Shown here: in pieces, positions 8,717-18,106 of the stretch | How the letters are laid out: each line of letters starts with the position of its first letter | Position numbering within the stretch: the first letter of the stretch is position 1 | NCBI GenBank assembly: GCA_965262255.1 | Contig: OZ253505.1 | Location: forward strand, 3,844,001 to 3,908,000 | DNA length: 64,000 nucleotides | Origin: JANQQC01 sp965262255 | GTDB taxonomy: Bacteria; Pseudomonadota; Alphaproteobacteria; Caulobacterales; Hyphomonadaceae | Direction: 5' to 3' | Program-made: the position numbers and the translations under genes | The notes under the pieces: generated by a model | Told to the model about the DNA's origin: nothing | The model's database searches: none | The model's input: only the letters and a program-made list of their open reading frames with translations

Positions 8717-9799
8717 CTACTTTCCGACATCAAATGCTCCCTTCAGACGGGCCAAGGCAACATCAATCATCAAGTCCGTAAATAGCTTGTTCTTACGTCG
8801 ACCAGCATCAACACCACCTTCCCAGTTCACCAAAGCTTGCCTTATAGACGATCGGACTGGCTGAACGTTATTTTTGTGGATCAACCAGTCGATAGTTGCA
8901 AGCAATTCCATGCCAAGCGGTGATTCAAATCCATCAATAATTTTTGATGTTGTATGCAGAGCTCCCAAGTAAGGCTTAACCGCTTCTGACCCGATGTACT
9001 CGTTAACCTCGTCTGCTCTAGCGTCATTAAAACTGATATCCCCGTAGGGTTGCATATCAGCAATTCTTTGTTCTGATCTGAGGTAACTTCCGTCCATTGC
9101 ATTCAACAATTTCATCAAGCGATCCGCATGTGGCCCAAATTTACTGGCTTTGTATCGCAGGTCTAAAGGATTATCCGTTTCAGCGCTGATAATTTGCCTT
9201 TCCAGCATATAAGCGAGTTTTTGCACCTCAAGTAGTGTGCATTGGATGCCAAGCACGGCATAACGACGAACCAACTCAGCAACTAATGCTCTGGCGGGAG
9301 TAAGTTTTTGAACACCCCGTTTCTTGGTTACATTTTGATACTCAGCTGTCGGCTTATAGACAACAATTTCTACATCATCCAAGTCTCCAAGCACTTCCTC
9401 TATCTTATTACGAACAACTACCCAACTAAGGCCGCCATTACCGCTTCCAAGAGGTGGTAATGCTATAGATTTTATGTTCCTACTTTCAATGATTCTCCTG
9501 AGATCCTGCAATCCCGCTTCAATCCACTCCAACTTGGAAGGGTCGCGCCAATGCTGCTTAGTTGGAAAATTAATTATCCAGCGTGGGGTTGACATTAGGT
9601 TACGACATTCTGTCACGAACATCTTCCCGGTTTCTACGCGTTCGGATTTGCACGCCTCCCTGTATCCAAAATAATTTTCTGGAAATGCTTCCTTGAACAT
9701 CAATGCTATCCCCTTACCCATTACGCCTACCGTGTTAACAGTGTTAACGAGTGCTTCAACTTTCGCTTCAAGCAAATTTCCAGTTTTGTATTTTAGCAT
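8717..9799 (-). CDS. darG: DarG: macrodomain antitoxin, DNA ADP-ribose glycohydrolase
   Basis: A 360-aa protein from the ATG at 9799. Residues about 1-150 are a macrodomain with the DarG signature NTVNTVGVMGKGIAL near residue 20 and PPLGSGNGGLSW near 115, which bind ADP-ribose and remove it from thymidine in DNA. The C-terminal half (about 165-360) matches the DarG domain that binds and blocks DarT. The start shares one base with the darT stop (TAATG), so the pair is co-translated. A start four codons further upstream is possible but would overlap darT more. The gene is intact although its toxin partner is interrupted. Confidence 0.92.
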   Translation of the reverse strand: MLKYKTGNLLEAKVEALVNTVNTVGVMGKGIALMFKEAFPENYFGYREACKSERVETGKMFVTECRNLMSTPRWIINFPTKQHWRDPSKLEWIEAGLQDLRRIIESRNIKSIALPPLGSGNGGLSWVVVRNKIEEVLGDLDDVEIVVYKPTAEYQNVTKKRGVQKLTPARALVAELVRRYAVLGIQCTLLEVQKLAYMLERQIISAETDNPLDLRYKASKFGPHADRLMKLLNAMDGSYLRSEQRIADMQPYGDISFNDARADEVNEYIGSEAVKPYLGALHTTSKIIDGFESPLGMELLATIDWLIHKNNVQPVRSSIRQALVNWEGGVDAGRRKNKLFTDLMIDVALARLKGAFDVGK

Positions 9800-10434
9800 T
9801 AGAAATACCACTGAGGAGTAGGGACAACACGAAGTTCCACATCATACTGCAATGTATGGTTTTTTACTATAGACTTTCCTTCTTCGTCGAAAGTAGCTAC
9901 ACCGAGCAAAGCCTTTATCGGCATCTCCTTATAAACTAACGCTTCAGCCTGATACCGTTCAAAGCGAACTGGATCAGACTTCCTGAAGTTTCGATTCTGA
10001 AGCGCAGTCCAGTCAATGCTATCTAGTTTGCTAATATCCGATGAAAATTCCGCGTATGCAATATAAGCATGTCGATCAGTAAACACAAATTTTATATTAC
10101 CGTCAATTAGTTTATGTAGTGAAGAAACAAATATCACGATATCCTTGTTCCGTTTCCGTTCAACTCCGTAGCCAGTCTTGATATTGTAGAGCATTGGGGA
10201 AAAGGGAGTGAAATAGAAAGGAACGTAGTCACTGAGCGTCCCGTACGGGGGAATCGGAACCTCTCTACCTACCCGTCGTTCAATTAGATCTGGATTGCCT
10301 ATAGGTATATAGCCCTCCGCAGATGCTAGGTTTCGACACTTCATTCCGTCGCGAAGAATCAATCCGACATTTTCAATGTGGGCGATTCGAAAGATTTAGG
10401 CCCGTTCGGGTGTAAGTTGACTTGACACGCCCAT
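9799..10434 (-). pseudogene. darT: darT DNA ADP-ribosyltransferase toxin with a premature stop
   Basis: From the ATG at 10434 the frame reads MGVSSQLTPERA, then TAA (10396-10398), then IFRIAHIENVGLILRDGMKC and on to the end, together 212 codons, normal for DarT. The block just after the stop (FRIAHIEN) is the conserved N-terminal NAD-binding element of DarT, so the stop lies inside an essential region. The downstream core is intact, including the C-terminal catalytic Glu motif YQAEALVYKEMP. DarT transfers ADP-ribose from NAD to thymidine in single-stranded DNA. Restart at TTG (10362) would omit the NAD motif. Likely inactivated, possibly a sequencing error; darG is preserved. Confidence 0.82.
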
Positions 10435-10591
10435 TCCACTTCAGAAAGACAATCAATGTTATTATGATCTAAGTATAACACGATTAAGCAGAATGGTACA
10501 TCTAAGTAATTCTCAATCCTAGTTTACGAAAATAAGTTATTGACTTCAAATGGAGTCTAAAATTTGCGAAAGAATCAAGACTATCAGAGTG

Positions 10592-12403
10592 TCACTTAAT
10601 TTTCCTCAGGTTAAGTTCTTTTAAATGTCTTTCCGAGACATTACTTGGCGCGTTCATCAACAAATCTCTAGCTTTCTGATTCATTGGAAACATCGTCACA
10701 TCGCGTATGTTATCAGCGTCCGCCAATAACATAACAATACGGTCTAAGCCCGGAGCTATGCCTCCGTGTGGCGGTGCACCGTAACGAAAAGCATTCAGTA
10801 ATCCTCCAAACTCCTTCTCAACAACTTCCTCTCCATATCCTACCTTAGCGAACGCTTTCAGCATAATATCTGGGCGATGATTTCTTATCGCACCAGACGA
10901 AAGTTCTACTCCGTTACAAACTATATCATACTGATAGGCATTAAGAGCAAGCAACTCTTCATCAGTAGTCGCTGCTTCTAGCATCTCTAAACCGCCTTGC
11001 GGCATTGAAAACGGATTATGCGAAAAGTCAATTTTTCTAGCCTCTTCGTCGTATTCGTATAATGGGAAATCGACAATCCAACAAAATCTGAAAACGTCTT
11101 CTTCTACAATACCAAGCTCATGACCGATTCGTTCACGAGCAGCACCTTGCAATTTTTCGGCATCACTTTTCTTACCGGCTGAAAAGAAGAGACCGTCCCC
11201 GCTGGAAACTCCCACTCTGTCTGCCAATGCTTGTAAGGCCTCTGGAGAAAAGAATTTTGCGATCGGCCCTGATGCCTTCAGAACACCGTTCTCACTTGTA
11301 AAACGCATATATCCAAGACCTGGTGCTTGCATTTCTTTCTTAGCCCAATCGTCCATTTTATCAAAAAAGCTGCGAGGCTTCTTACCGGTATTTGGAGCAG
11401 GAATTGCCCGAACAACTCCGCCACTTCCGACAATTTTCTTAAACACAGCCAGTGTTACGTCATCTCGGTTTACAATGTCTGAAACATCGCAACACTCAAG
11501 TTCGATTCTTAGATCAGGTTTATCTGTCCCGTATTTCAGCATTGCATCTGTATAACTGATTCGAGGAAAACTTCCAGAAGGTACAATCCTGTCTTTGCCC
11601 CTCCAAGCCCCGAACTCTTCAAAAAGTCCGCGCATCACAGGTTCAATGGTTTGAAACACATCTTCCTGAGTTACAAAACTCATTTCAATGTCAATTTGAT
11701 AAAACTCTCCCGGGCTTCTGTCCGCCCGAGCGTCTTCATCACGAAAGCATGGCGCAATTTGAAAATAACGGTCAAACCCCGATACCATTAACAGCTGCTT
11801 AAATTGCTGAGGGGCCTGTGGTAACGCGTAGAATTCTCCGGGATAATGTCGCGATGGCACAAGGTAGTCTCTCGCGCCTTCAGGACTCGAAGCCGTTAGA
11901 ATCGGCGTTTGATACTCCGTAAACCCCTGTTCAATCATTCTTTGCCGAATCGATGCGATAACTTTTGATCGCAAGATCATATTTTCATGAAGCGTTTCCC
12001 GTCGTAAATCTAAATATCGATACTGTAATCGCAGGTCTTCTGGATAGTCAGGTTCTCCAAAGACTGGTAAAGGCAACTCTTGGGCCTCTGATAGAATCTC
12101 AATTTTACTCGCAACAACTTCTACTTCTCCTGTTGCTATATTTGAGTTTATGAGTTCGGAATCCCGCGCAACCACTTTTCCTTCAACAGAAAATACACTC
12201 TCTGTACGGAGATGTTCAATAGTATTGAACTCTGAGAAACTTGGATTGAAAACGATCTGTGTCAAACCATAATGATCTCTCAGATCAATAAAAATTACAC
12301 CGCCATGATCTCTCCTGCGATGTAACCACCCCGAAAGTTTAACGGAATGACCTACGTCAGACGAACGCAGTTCATTACAATTATGTGAACGATAAACGTT
12401 CAT
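10592..12403 (-). CDS. aspS: Aspartyl-tRNA synthetase
   Basis: A 603-aa class II synthetase charging tRNA-Asp. The N-terminal OB-fold anticodon-binding domain has GWLHRRRDHGGVIFIDLRDH; motif 2 is seen in QIAPCFRDEDARADRSPGEF, and motif 3 in GIAPGLDRIVMLL. The bacterial-type GAD insertion lies in the middle. I use the ATG at 12403, preceded by AGAGGA, rather than an in-frame start 17 codons upstream, because homology begins there. His33 sits where discriminating enzymes carry Leu and where non-discriminating AspRS such as that of Pseudomonas carries His, suggesting it may also charge tRNA-Asn for GatCAB repair. It is divergent from rnd. Confidence 0.96.
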   Translation of the reverse strand: MNVYRSHNCNELRSSDVGHSVKLSGWLHRRRDHGGVIFIDLRDHYGLTQIVFNPSFSEFNTIEHLRTESVFSVEGKVVARDSELINSNIATGEVEVVASKIEILSEAQELPLPVFGEPDYPEDLRLQYRYLDLRRETLHENMILRSKVIASIRQRMIEQGFTEYQTPILTASSPEGARDYLVPSRHYPGEFYALPQAPQQFKQLLMVSGFDRYFQIAPCFRDEDARADRSPGEFYQIDIEMSFVTQEDVFQTIEPVMRGLFEEFGAWRGKDRIVPSGSFPRISYTDAMLKYGTDKPDLRIELECCDVSDIVNRDDVTLAVFKKIVGSGGVVRAIPAPNTGKKPRSFFDKMDDWAKKEMQAPGLGYMRFTSENGVLKASGPIAKFFSPEALQALADRVGVSSGDGLFFSAGKKSDAEKLQGAARERIGHELGIVEEDVFRFCWIVDFPLYEYDEEARKIDFSHNPFSMPQGGLEMLEAATTDEELLALNAYQYDIVCNGVELSSGAIRNHRPDIMLKAFAKVGYGEEVVEKEFGGLLNAFRYGAPPHGGIAPGLDRIVMLLADADNIRDVTMFPMNQKARDLLMNAPSNVSERHLKELNLRKIK

Positions 12404-12498
12404 TCTCGTGTCCTCTTCGTTATAATGGAATTCAGATGGTATATAACAATCCACATACCACCAGCCAACTTTAAAATTGTGAGATTAATCGAAACGTA

Positions 12499-13665
12499 AT
12501 GATTGACAGCACTTTACGCCCAATTTCGACGCAAAAAGAACTTGAAGATTTTTGTTCCAAGCTTTCCCGCAACGATTTCATCTGTTTGGATACCGAGTTT
12601 CAACGAGAGAAGACCTTTTGGCCTAAACTCTGCTTGATACAAGCCGCATCTACAAATGTCGAAGGAATTATAGACCCGATTGCTAAGAATATCAATCTTA
12701 CACCGCTTTTTCGCATACTTAACGATACATCCGTCGTAAAAGTTTTCCATGCCGCTCGGCAAGATATGGAGATATTTAACCGACTGACCAAACAACTTCC
12801 GAAGCCAATTTTCGACACTCAAATAGCAGCAATGGCTCTCGGTCTCGGAGATTCTCTTGGATATAACAAACTCATAAAAAAAGTTCTTGATGTTGTTATT
12901 GATAAGTCAAGCCAGTTTACCGACTGGACGACTCGTCCACTAAAATCGAAGCAACTCAAGTACGCTCTCGGTGACGTAACCTATCTGCGGGAAGCCTATG
13001 TACGAATATCGAAAGAGTTACACGAGAAGCAACGTACACATTGGGTGAGCGAGGAAATGGCTGTTCTCGAAAATCCATCTACCTATGATTCTTCTCCGGA
13101 GATCGCTTGGCGGCGCATGCGGCTCAAAAAATCCGGCATTGAGTATCTTGCAATTTTGGTGGCCGTTTGCGAATGGAGAGAAAGACGCGCTCAGAATCTA
13201 GATAAACCTCGTCAGCACGTCCTTAGAGATAATGTAATCTACGATATCGCCGAACAAAAACTGAGTACTATGAATGACCTGTTAAGTTTGCGATCGATTC
13301 CTCAGCGTTTACCTAGAAATCAAATTGAAAACGTAGCAAAAGTAGTAGCATCAGCCATCGAAAATCCGAATCAGTACGTGAAAGACGTACCGAACGAGCA
13401 AGCTGCGTTCTCAAACTCTCAAGAATCCTCTTCTGAATTGCTTAAAGTACTTCTGAAGCATGTCAGTGAAGAGTACAGCGTTGTACCTAGGCTGATTGCA
13501 GATGGCTCCACCATAGAACAAGTTGCCCGAGGTCATCAGAACAAAAACCTTCCTGTTTTTTCAGGCTGGAGAGACGAGGTATTTGGACAGAAGGCTCGTG
13601 ACTTGTTGTCCGGCAGAATAGCTTTGTCTCTTCAAAATGGGAAAGTTAAACTTCATTATGCCTAA
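12499..13665 (+). CDS. rnd: Ribonuclease D
   Basis: A 388-aa 3'-5' exoribonuclease of the DEDD superfamily. Exo I contains D31 and E33 (CLDTEFQRE), Exo II VFHAARQDMEIF, and Exo III YALGDVTYLREAY; residues about 210-290 form an HRDC nucleic-acid-binding domain. It trims tRNA and other small RNA 3' ends. It is divergent from aspS and convergent with ppx. No strong Shine-Dalgarno is visible before the ATG. Confidence 0.94.
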   Translation: MIDSTLRPISTQKELEDFCSKLSRNDFICLDTEFQREKTFWPKLCLIQAASTNVEGIIDPIAKNINLTPLFRILNDTSVVKVFHAARQDMEIFNRLTKQLPKPIFDTQIAAMALGLGDSLGYNKLIKKVLDVVIDKSSQFTDWTTRPLKSKQLKYALGDVTYLREAYVRISKELHEKQRTHWVSEEMAVLENPSTYDSSPEIAWRRMRLKKSGIEYLAILVAVCEWRERRAQNLDKPRQHVLRDNVIYDIAEQKLSTMNDLLSLRSIPQRLPRNQIENVAKVVASAIENPNQYVKDVPNEQAAFSNSQESSSELLKVLLKHVSEEYSVVPRLIADGSTIEQVARGHQNKNLPVFSGWRDEVFGQKARDLLSGRIALSLQNGKVKLHYA

Positions 13666-13704
13666 AGTTTTATTCACCGTTACAGCTAATTATACTCTCT
13701 AATG

Positions 13705-15198
13705 CTACTTAACTTCTTCAATCTCTGGCGTTAATCCAAGCAATGCGGCTGCTTGATCTAGTCTTTTTGACACGGGCGGAGAAAGCGTCTCAATAACAGT
13801 AGACGGAACCCTCAGAAGCAGATGATTATCAGACTTCGCCAACTCAATCATACTCAGCATAGATGACGAACGCCGCGAAACTTCATGTCCAAGCCGCATT
13901 AAGGCTCCAAAGATCTCGGCACGTTGGATTTGTTCGCTCGTTAACAGGTCTGAGAACTGCATGGGAAGCGAAAAATCTCGCTGATATCGGAAGGCTATTG
14001 TAGCCGCCATGAACAATCTTTCCTGATGGGAAACAGCAACCAATGGGCAGTACAGAATTTGGTCAAACACTAGATTCACTCGGTGATCTGGATGAAATCG
14101 CCAACCCGCGTCCGCTAACAAACACGCTGCCTTGTCTATCCTTTTGTCCGTTATCTTCTCATTAAAAAGGTTGCCAGCGCCTGCCATTAAGTTTTTCGTG
14201 AACTTATGCAAGGTTCGCCCAAATTTCACTTGGATGGAATCGAGATCGAAAAAAGTGATTATTCCTTGACGTAAAGGGTCGTCATCAAGTTCTTGATCTT
14301 GAAACAATACGCCTTCTCTGAGTCCAGAGGCCGAAATTGTCACTTGTTTTACCCGGCAAAAACTTAGTAATTCATCCATAACGACTGCAGCGTAGGGTAA
14401 ATCATTGGCTCTACGCTCTGACATTTGCTCAATTGTTGCTCTAACCGTACTATTTCTAATGCTTGACACTGCGAACCTGATTATGTTACGCATTTGCGAT
14501 ACTGAAAGTGTATATCCGTGCAATACTTTGACCGGGTATTTCTTTAATTTCATATCTAGCTTTGCGAGTAACCGCCACGCTCCGCCCACGGCAAAAAATT
14601 GGTCATGATTGTAGTTGAGGATTTCCGAGCTTTCGAACGCATTTCTAATACTATTTTGAATCCGTCGCTCATTGAACGTGCCATCCGAATTTAGAGCGAG
14701 AGGGCCAACCAAAAAGGATTCGGCCATTTTTGATATTTTATGTTTCTTGACTTTAACAACTTCTAAACTTGAACCTCCTAAATCTCCGACAAGCCCTTTG
14801 GGCCGGTCAATACCATAGGCAACTCCCATTCCGGCAAGACGACCTTCTCTCTGCCCTTCTAAAATTTTCACCTCAGTGCCTAGGATTTTTGAAGCCGTTC
14901 TTGCGAACTCCTTTCCGTTATTGGCTGTTCGAACAGCTGCCGTCGCTATCGGTCGTATATCTTGAACTTTCAAAGTATCGAGAATTGCACGATACCTCGC
15001 AAGTATGCTTAACGTCTCTTTTTCTGCTTGCTTATCGATCATCCCAGTATCAGCAAGTCCTCTTCCGAGTCCGGGCATGATTTTTTCATTTATGTACGGA
15101 ATTGATGCCATCTGATTGACAACATTGACCGTTAGCCGAACGGAATTCGAGCCAATATCAATAATCGCAACGAGGCGAGTTTTGTTTCGAGCTTTCAT
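13705..15198 (-). CDS. ppx: Exopolyphosphatase, Ppx/GppA family
   Basis: A 497-aa protein of the actin-like ASKHA fold. It begins with DIGSNSVRLTV (phosphate 1 loop, residues about 14-24) and has GDLGGSSLEVV near 145 (phosphate 2 loop). It hydrolyses terminal phosphates of polyphosphate, and some members also act on pppGpp. Its ATG overlaps the ppk stop by four bases (ATGA), so synthesis and breakdown enzymes are coupled. The long C-terminal region is typical of Ppx rather than minimal GppA. Confidence 0.92.
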   Translation of the reverse strand: MKARNKTRLVAIIDIGSNSVRLTVNVVNQMASIPYINEKIMPGLGRGLADTGMIDKQAEKETLSILARYRAILDTLKVQDIRPIATAAVRTANNGKEFARTASKILGTEVKILEGQREGRLAGMGVAYGIDRPKGLVGDLGGSSLEVVKVKKHKISKMAESFLVGPLALNSDGTFNERRIQNSIRNAFESSEILNYNHDQFFAVGGAWRLLAKLDMKLKKYPVKVLHGYTLSVSQMRNIIRFAVSSIRNSTVRATIEQMSERRANDLPYAAVVMDELLSFCRVKQVTISASGLREGVLFQDQELDDDPLRQGIITFFDLDSIQVKFGRTLHKFTKNLMAGAGNLFNEKITDKRIDKAACLLADAGWRFHPDHRVNLVFDQILYCPLVAVSHQERLFMAATIAFRYQRDFSLPMQFSDLLTSEQIQRAEIFGALMRLGHEVSRRSSSMLSMIELAKSDNHLLLRVPSTVIETLSPPVSKRLDQAAALLGLTPEIEEVK

Positions 15199-17405
15199 TC
15201 TCGCCGAGTTCGCTTGCGTGGAACGAGACTCATTGGTAAAGACTGTAACGGTACCTCACCGCGTCCTGAAAGACTCGGATTCTGTAAAAAATACTCATGA
15301 CATCCGAACGGAGTAGATTCTTCGGCAGCCAACGTCCTAGCGTACTCTCCCGTCGCATTCATAACCCAAGACTGCTTGTCATCATTGATGTTGGCAACCA
15401 TAATTTGATTCAAAATTTGTCGGTGAACAGTTGGATTTTCGATGGGTACCAAGGCTTCAACTCTGCGTCGAAAGTTTCGGTGCATCCAGTCGGCAGAAGA
15501 GATAAAGACCTTTGCTGCATCAGAAGGAAGAGGCTGCCCATTCGCAAAACAGAGAATTCTCGAATGTTCAAGAAAACGTCCCACTATAGATTTAACTTGA
15601 ATCGTCTCCGACATTCCTTTAATTCCAGGCCTCAGGCAACAGATTCCTCGAACCAATAAGGTAATAGGAACACCCGCTTGGCTCGCGGAATACAATGCAT
15701 CAATTACTTTACCGTCCACAAGTGCATTCATTTTTGCCCAAATTCCTGCGGGCTTACCTTCTTTTGCCGCGGTCGCTTCAATATTGATGAGCTCAATAAT
15801 CTTTGGCAGAAGATTCGTTGGAGATATAACAACTTTTTCGAATCCCCTACTCTCTTTGGGAGGTTCTTGATTGGCAGTTATATAGTTGAACATGCGGTTA
15901 GCATCACGACCAATTATAGGATCCGCAGTAAATAGTGATAAATCGGTATAGATCTCGGCGTTAATCGGATGATAATTTCCTGTTCCAAAATGCGTGTAGG
16001 TGCGGAGTTCACCTTTCTCACGCCTAACGACGATCGATGCTTTTGCATGGGTTTTGTACTCGATGAATCCATACACAACGTTAACACCGGAACGTTCCAA
16101 ATCTCGCGCTAATGTAAGATTGGCTTCTTCGTCAAACCGTGCCTTTATCTCAACTAATGCCGTGACCGTTTTTCCGTTCTCTGCTGCTTCTTTTAATGCC
16201 GCAACGATTGGCGAATCTAAAGTCGTTCGATAGAGCATCTGCTTGATTGCAACAACATTAACATCTCTCGCTGCTTGTCTCAGGAACTCGATAACAACGT
16301 CAAAACTCTCATATGGGTGATGAACAATTATGTCTTTTTGCCGTATCGCAAGAAAGCAATCTCCATTCATAGCAGAAATTCGCTCAGGATAGCGAGGCTT
16401 GAACGGCTCAAATGTCAGCTCTGGACGTTCATCGGAAATGAGTTGCGTCAGCTGAGACAACCCAAGAAGACCGTCAAGAACGACTTCGTCCTGAGGAACA
16501 GCACCGAGGTTCCTCATGATCAGAGATTTTAGTTCAGTCGGTGCATTGTGGGTAAATTTAATCTGTACAACAACACCCCGACGGCGTTGTTTAAGTAAAA
16601 TTTCAAAGTCCTTCACCAGATCTTCGGCTTCTTCAGCAATTTCAATATCGCTATCGCGAATAACACGGAACAGACAACGGCTAATCTCCCGGTATTTCGG
16701 GAATAAAATATCCGTAAATAGAGGAATCACTTCTTCAACTGTTATGAACCGCATTCCCCTACCTTTTCGATCCGGCAGACGAATAAATCTTTGGGCAAAT
16801 TCTGGAATCAGGACTAATCCGGTCACGAATTCGCCGTGTTCATTTTCCAATGTAGCGGCAATAGCCAATCCAAGGTTCGGTACAAACGGAAAAGGATGAG
16901 CGGGATCAACGGATTGTGGAGTAAGAATTGGAAATAATTCACGGTCGAAATAGTTTCGTAACCATTTATAGTCCTCTCCATCAACTTTGTCGGCTTCCAA
17001 TAGGTGAATACCCTCGCATTCGAGTTCATTTTTAAGTTGTCGCCACAAAGCTTGCTGATCTAGCATCAGTTCAAAAGCCTTGTTCTCTATTAATGTTACT
17101 TGTTGCGCAGGCGTTAGCCCATCTTGGCTCGGTTTTGTAACGTTAGCGCGTACCTGTTGTCGTAATCCGGCATATCTAACCATATAAAATTCGTTAAGGT
17201 TGCTCGCAGATATAGACAAAAAGCGCAACCGTTCAAGAAGTGGGTGAGCGGTATTCTCTGCTTCATCAAGAACACGATCATTAAACTCTAACCAAGACAG
17301 TTCCCTATTGATAAACCTATTGGGACTTTTGAGCAATGGAGAGACATCCTCAGCCCTCTCATCGATCTTGGCGCGTTCTTTGGTGCTTACAATAGATTCA
17401 GTCAT
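15195..17405 (-). CDS. ppk: Polyphosphate kinase 1
   Basis: A 736-aa enzyme that polymerises the ATP gamma-phosphate into polyphosphate. The N-terminal domain opens with FINRELSWLEFNDRVL, standard for PPK1. The phospholipase-D-like catalytic half includes YTHFGTGNYHPINAEIYTD; its His near residue 470 is the expected autophosphorylated residue. A second His motif, SSADWMHRNFRRRVE, lies near 645. Length is typical. It overlaps hda by eight bases upstream and ppx by four downstream, forming the DUF2066-hda-ppk-ppx run usual in alphaproteobacteria. Confidence 0.96.
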   Translation of the reverse strand: MTESIVSTKERAKIDERAEDVSPLLKSPNRFINRELSWLEFNDRVLDEAENTAHPLLERLRFLSISASNLNEFYMVRYAGLRQQVRANVTKPSQDGLTPAQQVTLIENKAFELMLDQQALWRQLKNELECEGIHLLEADKVDGEDYKWLRNYFDRELFPILTPQSVDPAHPFPFVPNLGLAIAATLENEHGEFVTGLVLIPEFAQRFIRLPDRKGRGMRFITVEEVIPLFTDILFPKYREISRCLFRVIRDSDIEIAEEAEDLVKDFEILLKQRRRGVVVQIKFTHNAPTELKSLIMRNLGAVPQDEVVLDGLLGLSQLTQLISDERPELTFEPFKPRYPERISAMNGDCFLAIRQKDIIVHHPYESFDVVIEFLRQAARDVNVVAIKQMLYRTTLDSPIVAALKEAAENGKTVTALVEIKARFDEEANLTLARDLERSGVNVVYGFIEYKTHAKASIVVRREKGELRTYTHFGTGNYHPINAEIYTDLSLFTADPIIGRDANRMFNYITANQEPPKESRGFEKVVISPTNLLPKIIELINIEATAAKEGKPAGIWAKMNALVDGKVIDALYSASQAGVPITLLVRGICCLRPGIKGMSETIQVKSIVGRFLEHSRILCFANGQPLPSDAAKVFISSADWMHRNFRRRVEALVPIENPTVHRQILNQIMVANINDDKQSWVMNATGEYARTLAAEESTPFGCHEYFLQNPSLSGRGEVPLQSLPMSLVPRKRTRRE

Positions 17406-18084
17406 GAGGTTGCATATTCTCTAGCACATCAGCAGCCAATGGTATTGTAGGTCTTCTTTTGTATTCCCCTACAACGTCGCTTAACTCCTGCGCATAAGAC
17501 TCTAGGAACGCGTAGTCTCTCGGTATCCTTGGAACGAGATAGTCTAGCACAGAATCACTAAATCGCATGAAAAATCGTTTTCCGGCAGTTCTCAAGCGCA
17601 GGCGTAACATGTCTTCGTCTGGCGACTTAATCTCGAGCAATGGGGCAGACATAAGTCGCGATTTAAGATCTTTCGATTGGATATCTAAATCTTTAGGGTC
17701 TTCGGATACTGTCAAAACGGCACATGTTTTTTCGTCTAGCAAGTTGAGCAAAGATAATAATGCATCGTCTTTATCGCAATCATCCGCATCGTCTATTGCT
17801 ACTGTAGATGTTGCGAGTTCTGAAATTTTATCTAGGGTCAGTTCTGACAGGTCTCGACCATTAAGGAACCCCGCATTTGTCGAGTCTGCCCAATATTGAG
17901 CGAAGGTAGATTTTCCACTTGATTGCTTGCCTGTTAAGCAAACATATTTTGACGACCAATTTTTCCAATTATCGAGTGCTGTCAATACGTGCCTATTACA
18001 GTCGCTTAGGTCTAAATCCGATTTTGATAATTTTCGAGATGGAAAATTGATCATTGACTGTCGTTCAATGCTTCGACCTGTCAC
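17398..18084 (-). CDS. hda: Hda/DnaA-like AAA protein (replication initiation regulator)
   Basis: A 228-aa P-loop protein related to the DnaA ATPase domain: Walker A GKQSSGKST near residue 55 and Walker B IDDADDCDK near 100. With the DNA-bound sliding clamp, Hda-type proteins stimulate DnaA-ATP hydrolysis and limit re-initiation. I chose GTG at 18084 because GGAG lies six bases upstream and because this start keeps QSMINF (residues 9-14), which fits the clamp-binding consensus QxxhxF; the later ATG at 18054 would delete part of it. With this start there is a 22-base gap to the DUF2066 gene. The position before ppk matches alphaproteobacterial hdaA. Confidence 0.85.
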   Translation of the reverse strand: MTGRSIERQSMINFPSRKLSKSDLDLSDCNRHVLTALDNWKNWSSKYVCLTGKQSSGKSTFAQYWADSTNAGFLNGRDLSELTLDKISELATSTVAIDDADDCDKDDALLSLLNLLDEKTCAVLTVSEDPKDLDIQSKDLKSRLMSAPLLEIKSPDEDMLRLRLRTAGKRFFMRFSDSVLDYLVPRIPRDYAFLESYAQELSDVVGEYKRRPTIPLAADVLENMQPHD

Positions 18085-18106
18085 CAAACTCTCCAACCCA
18101 TTGCAC

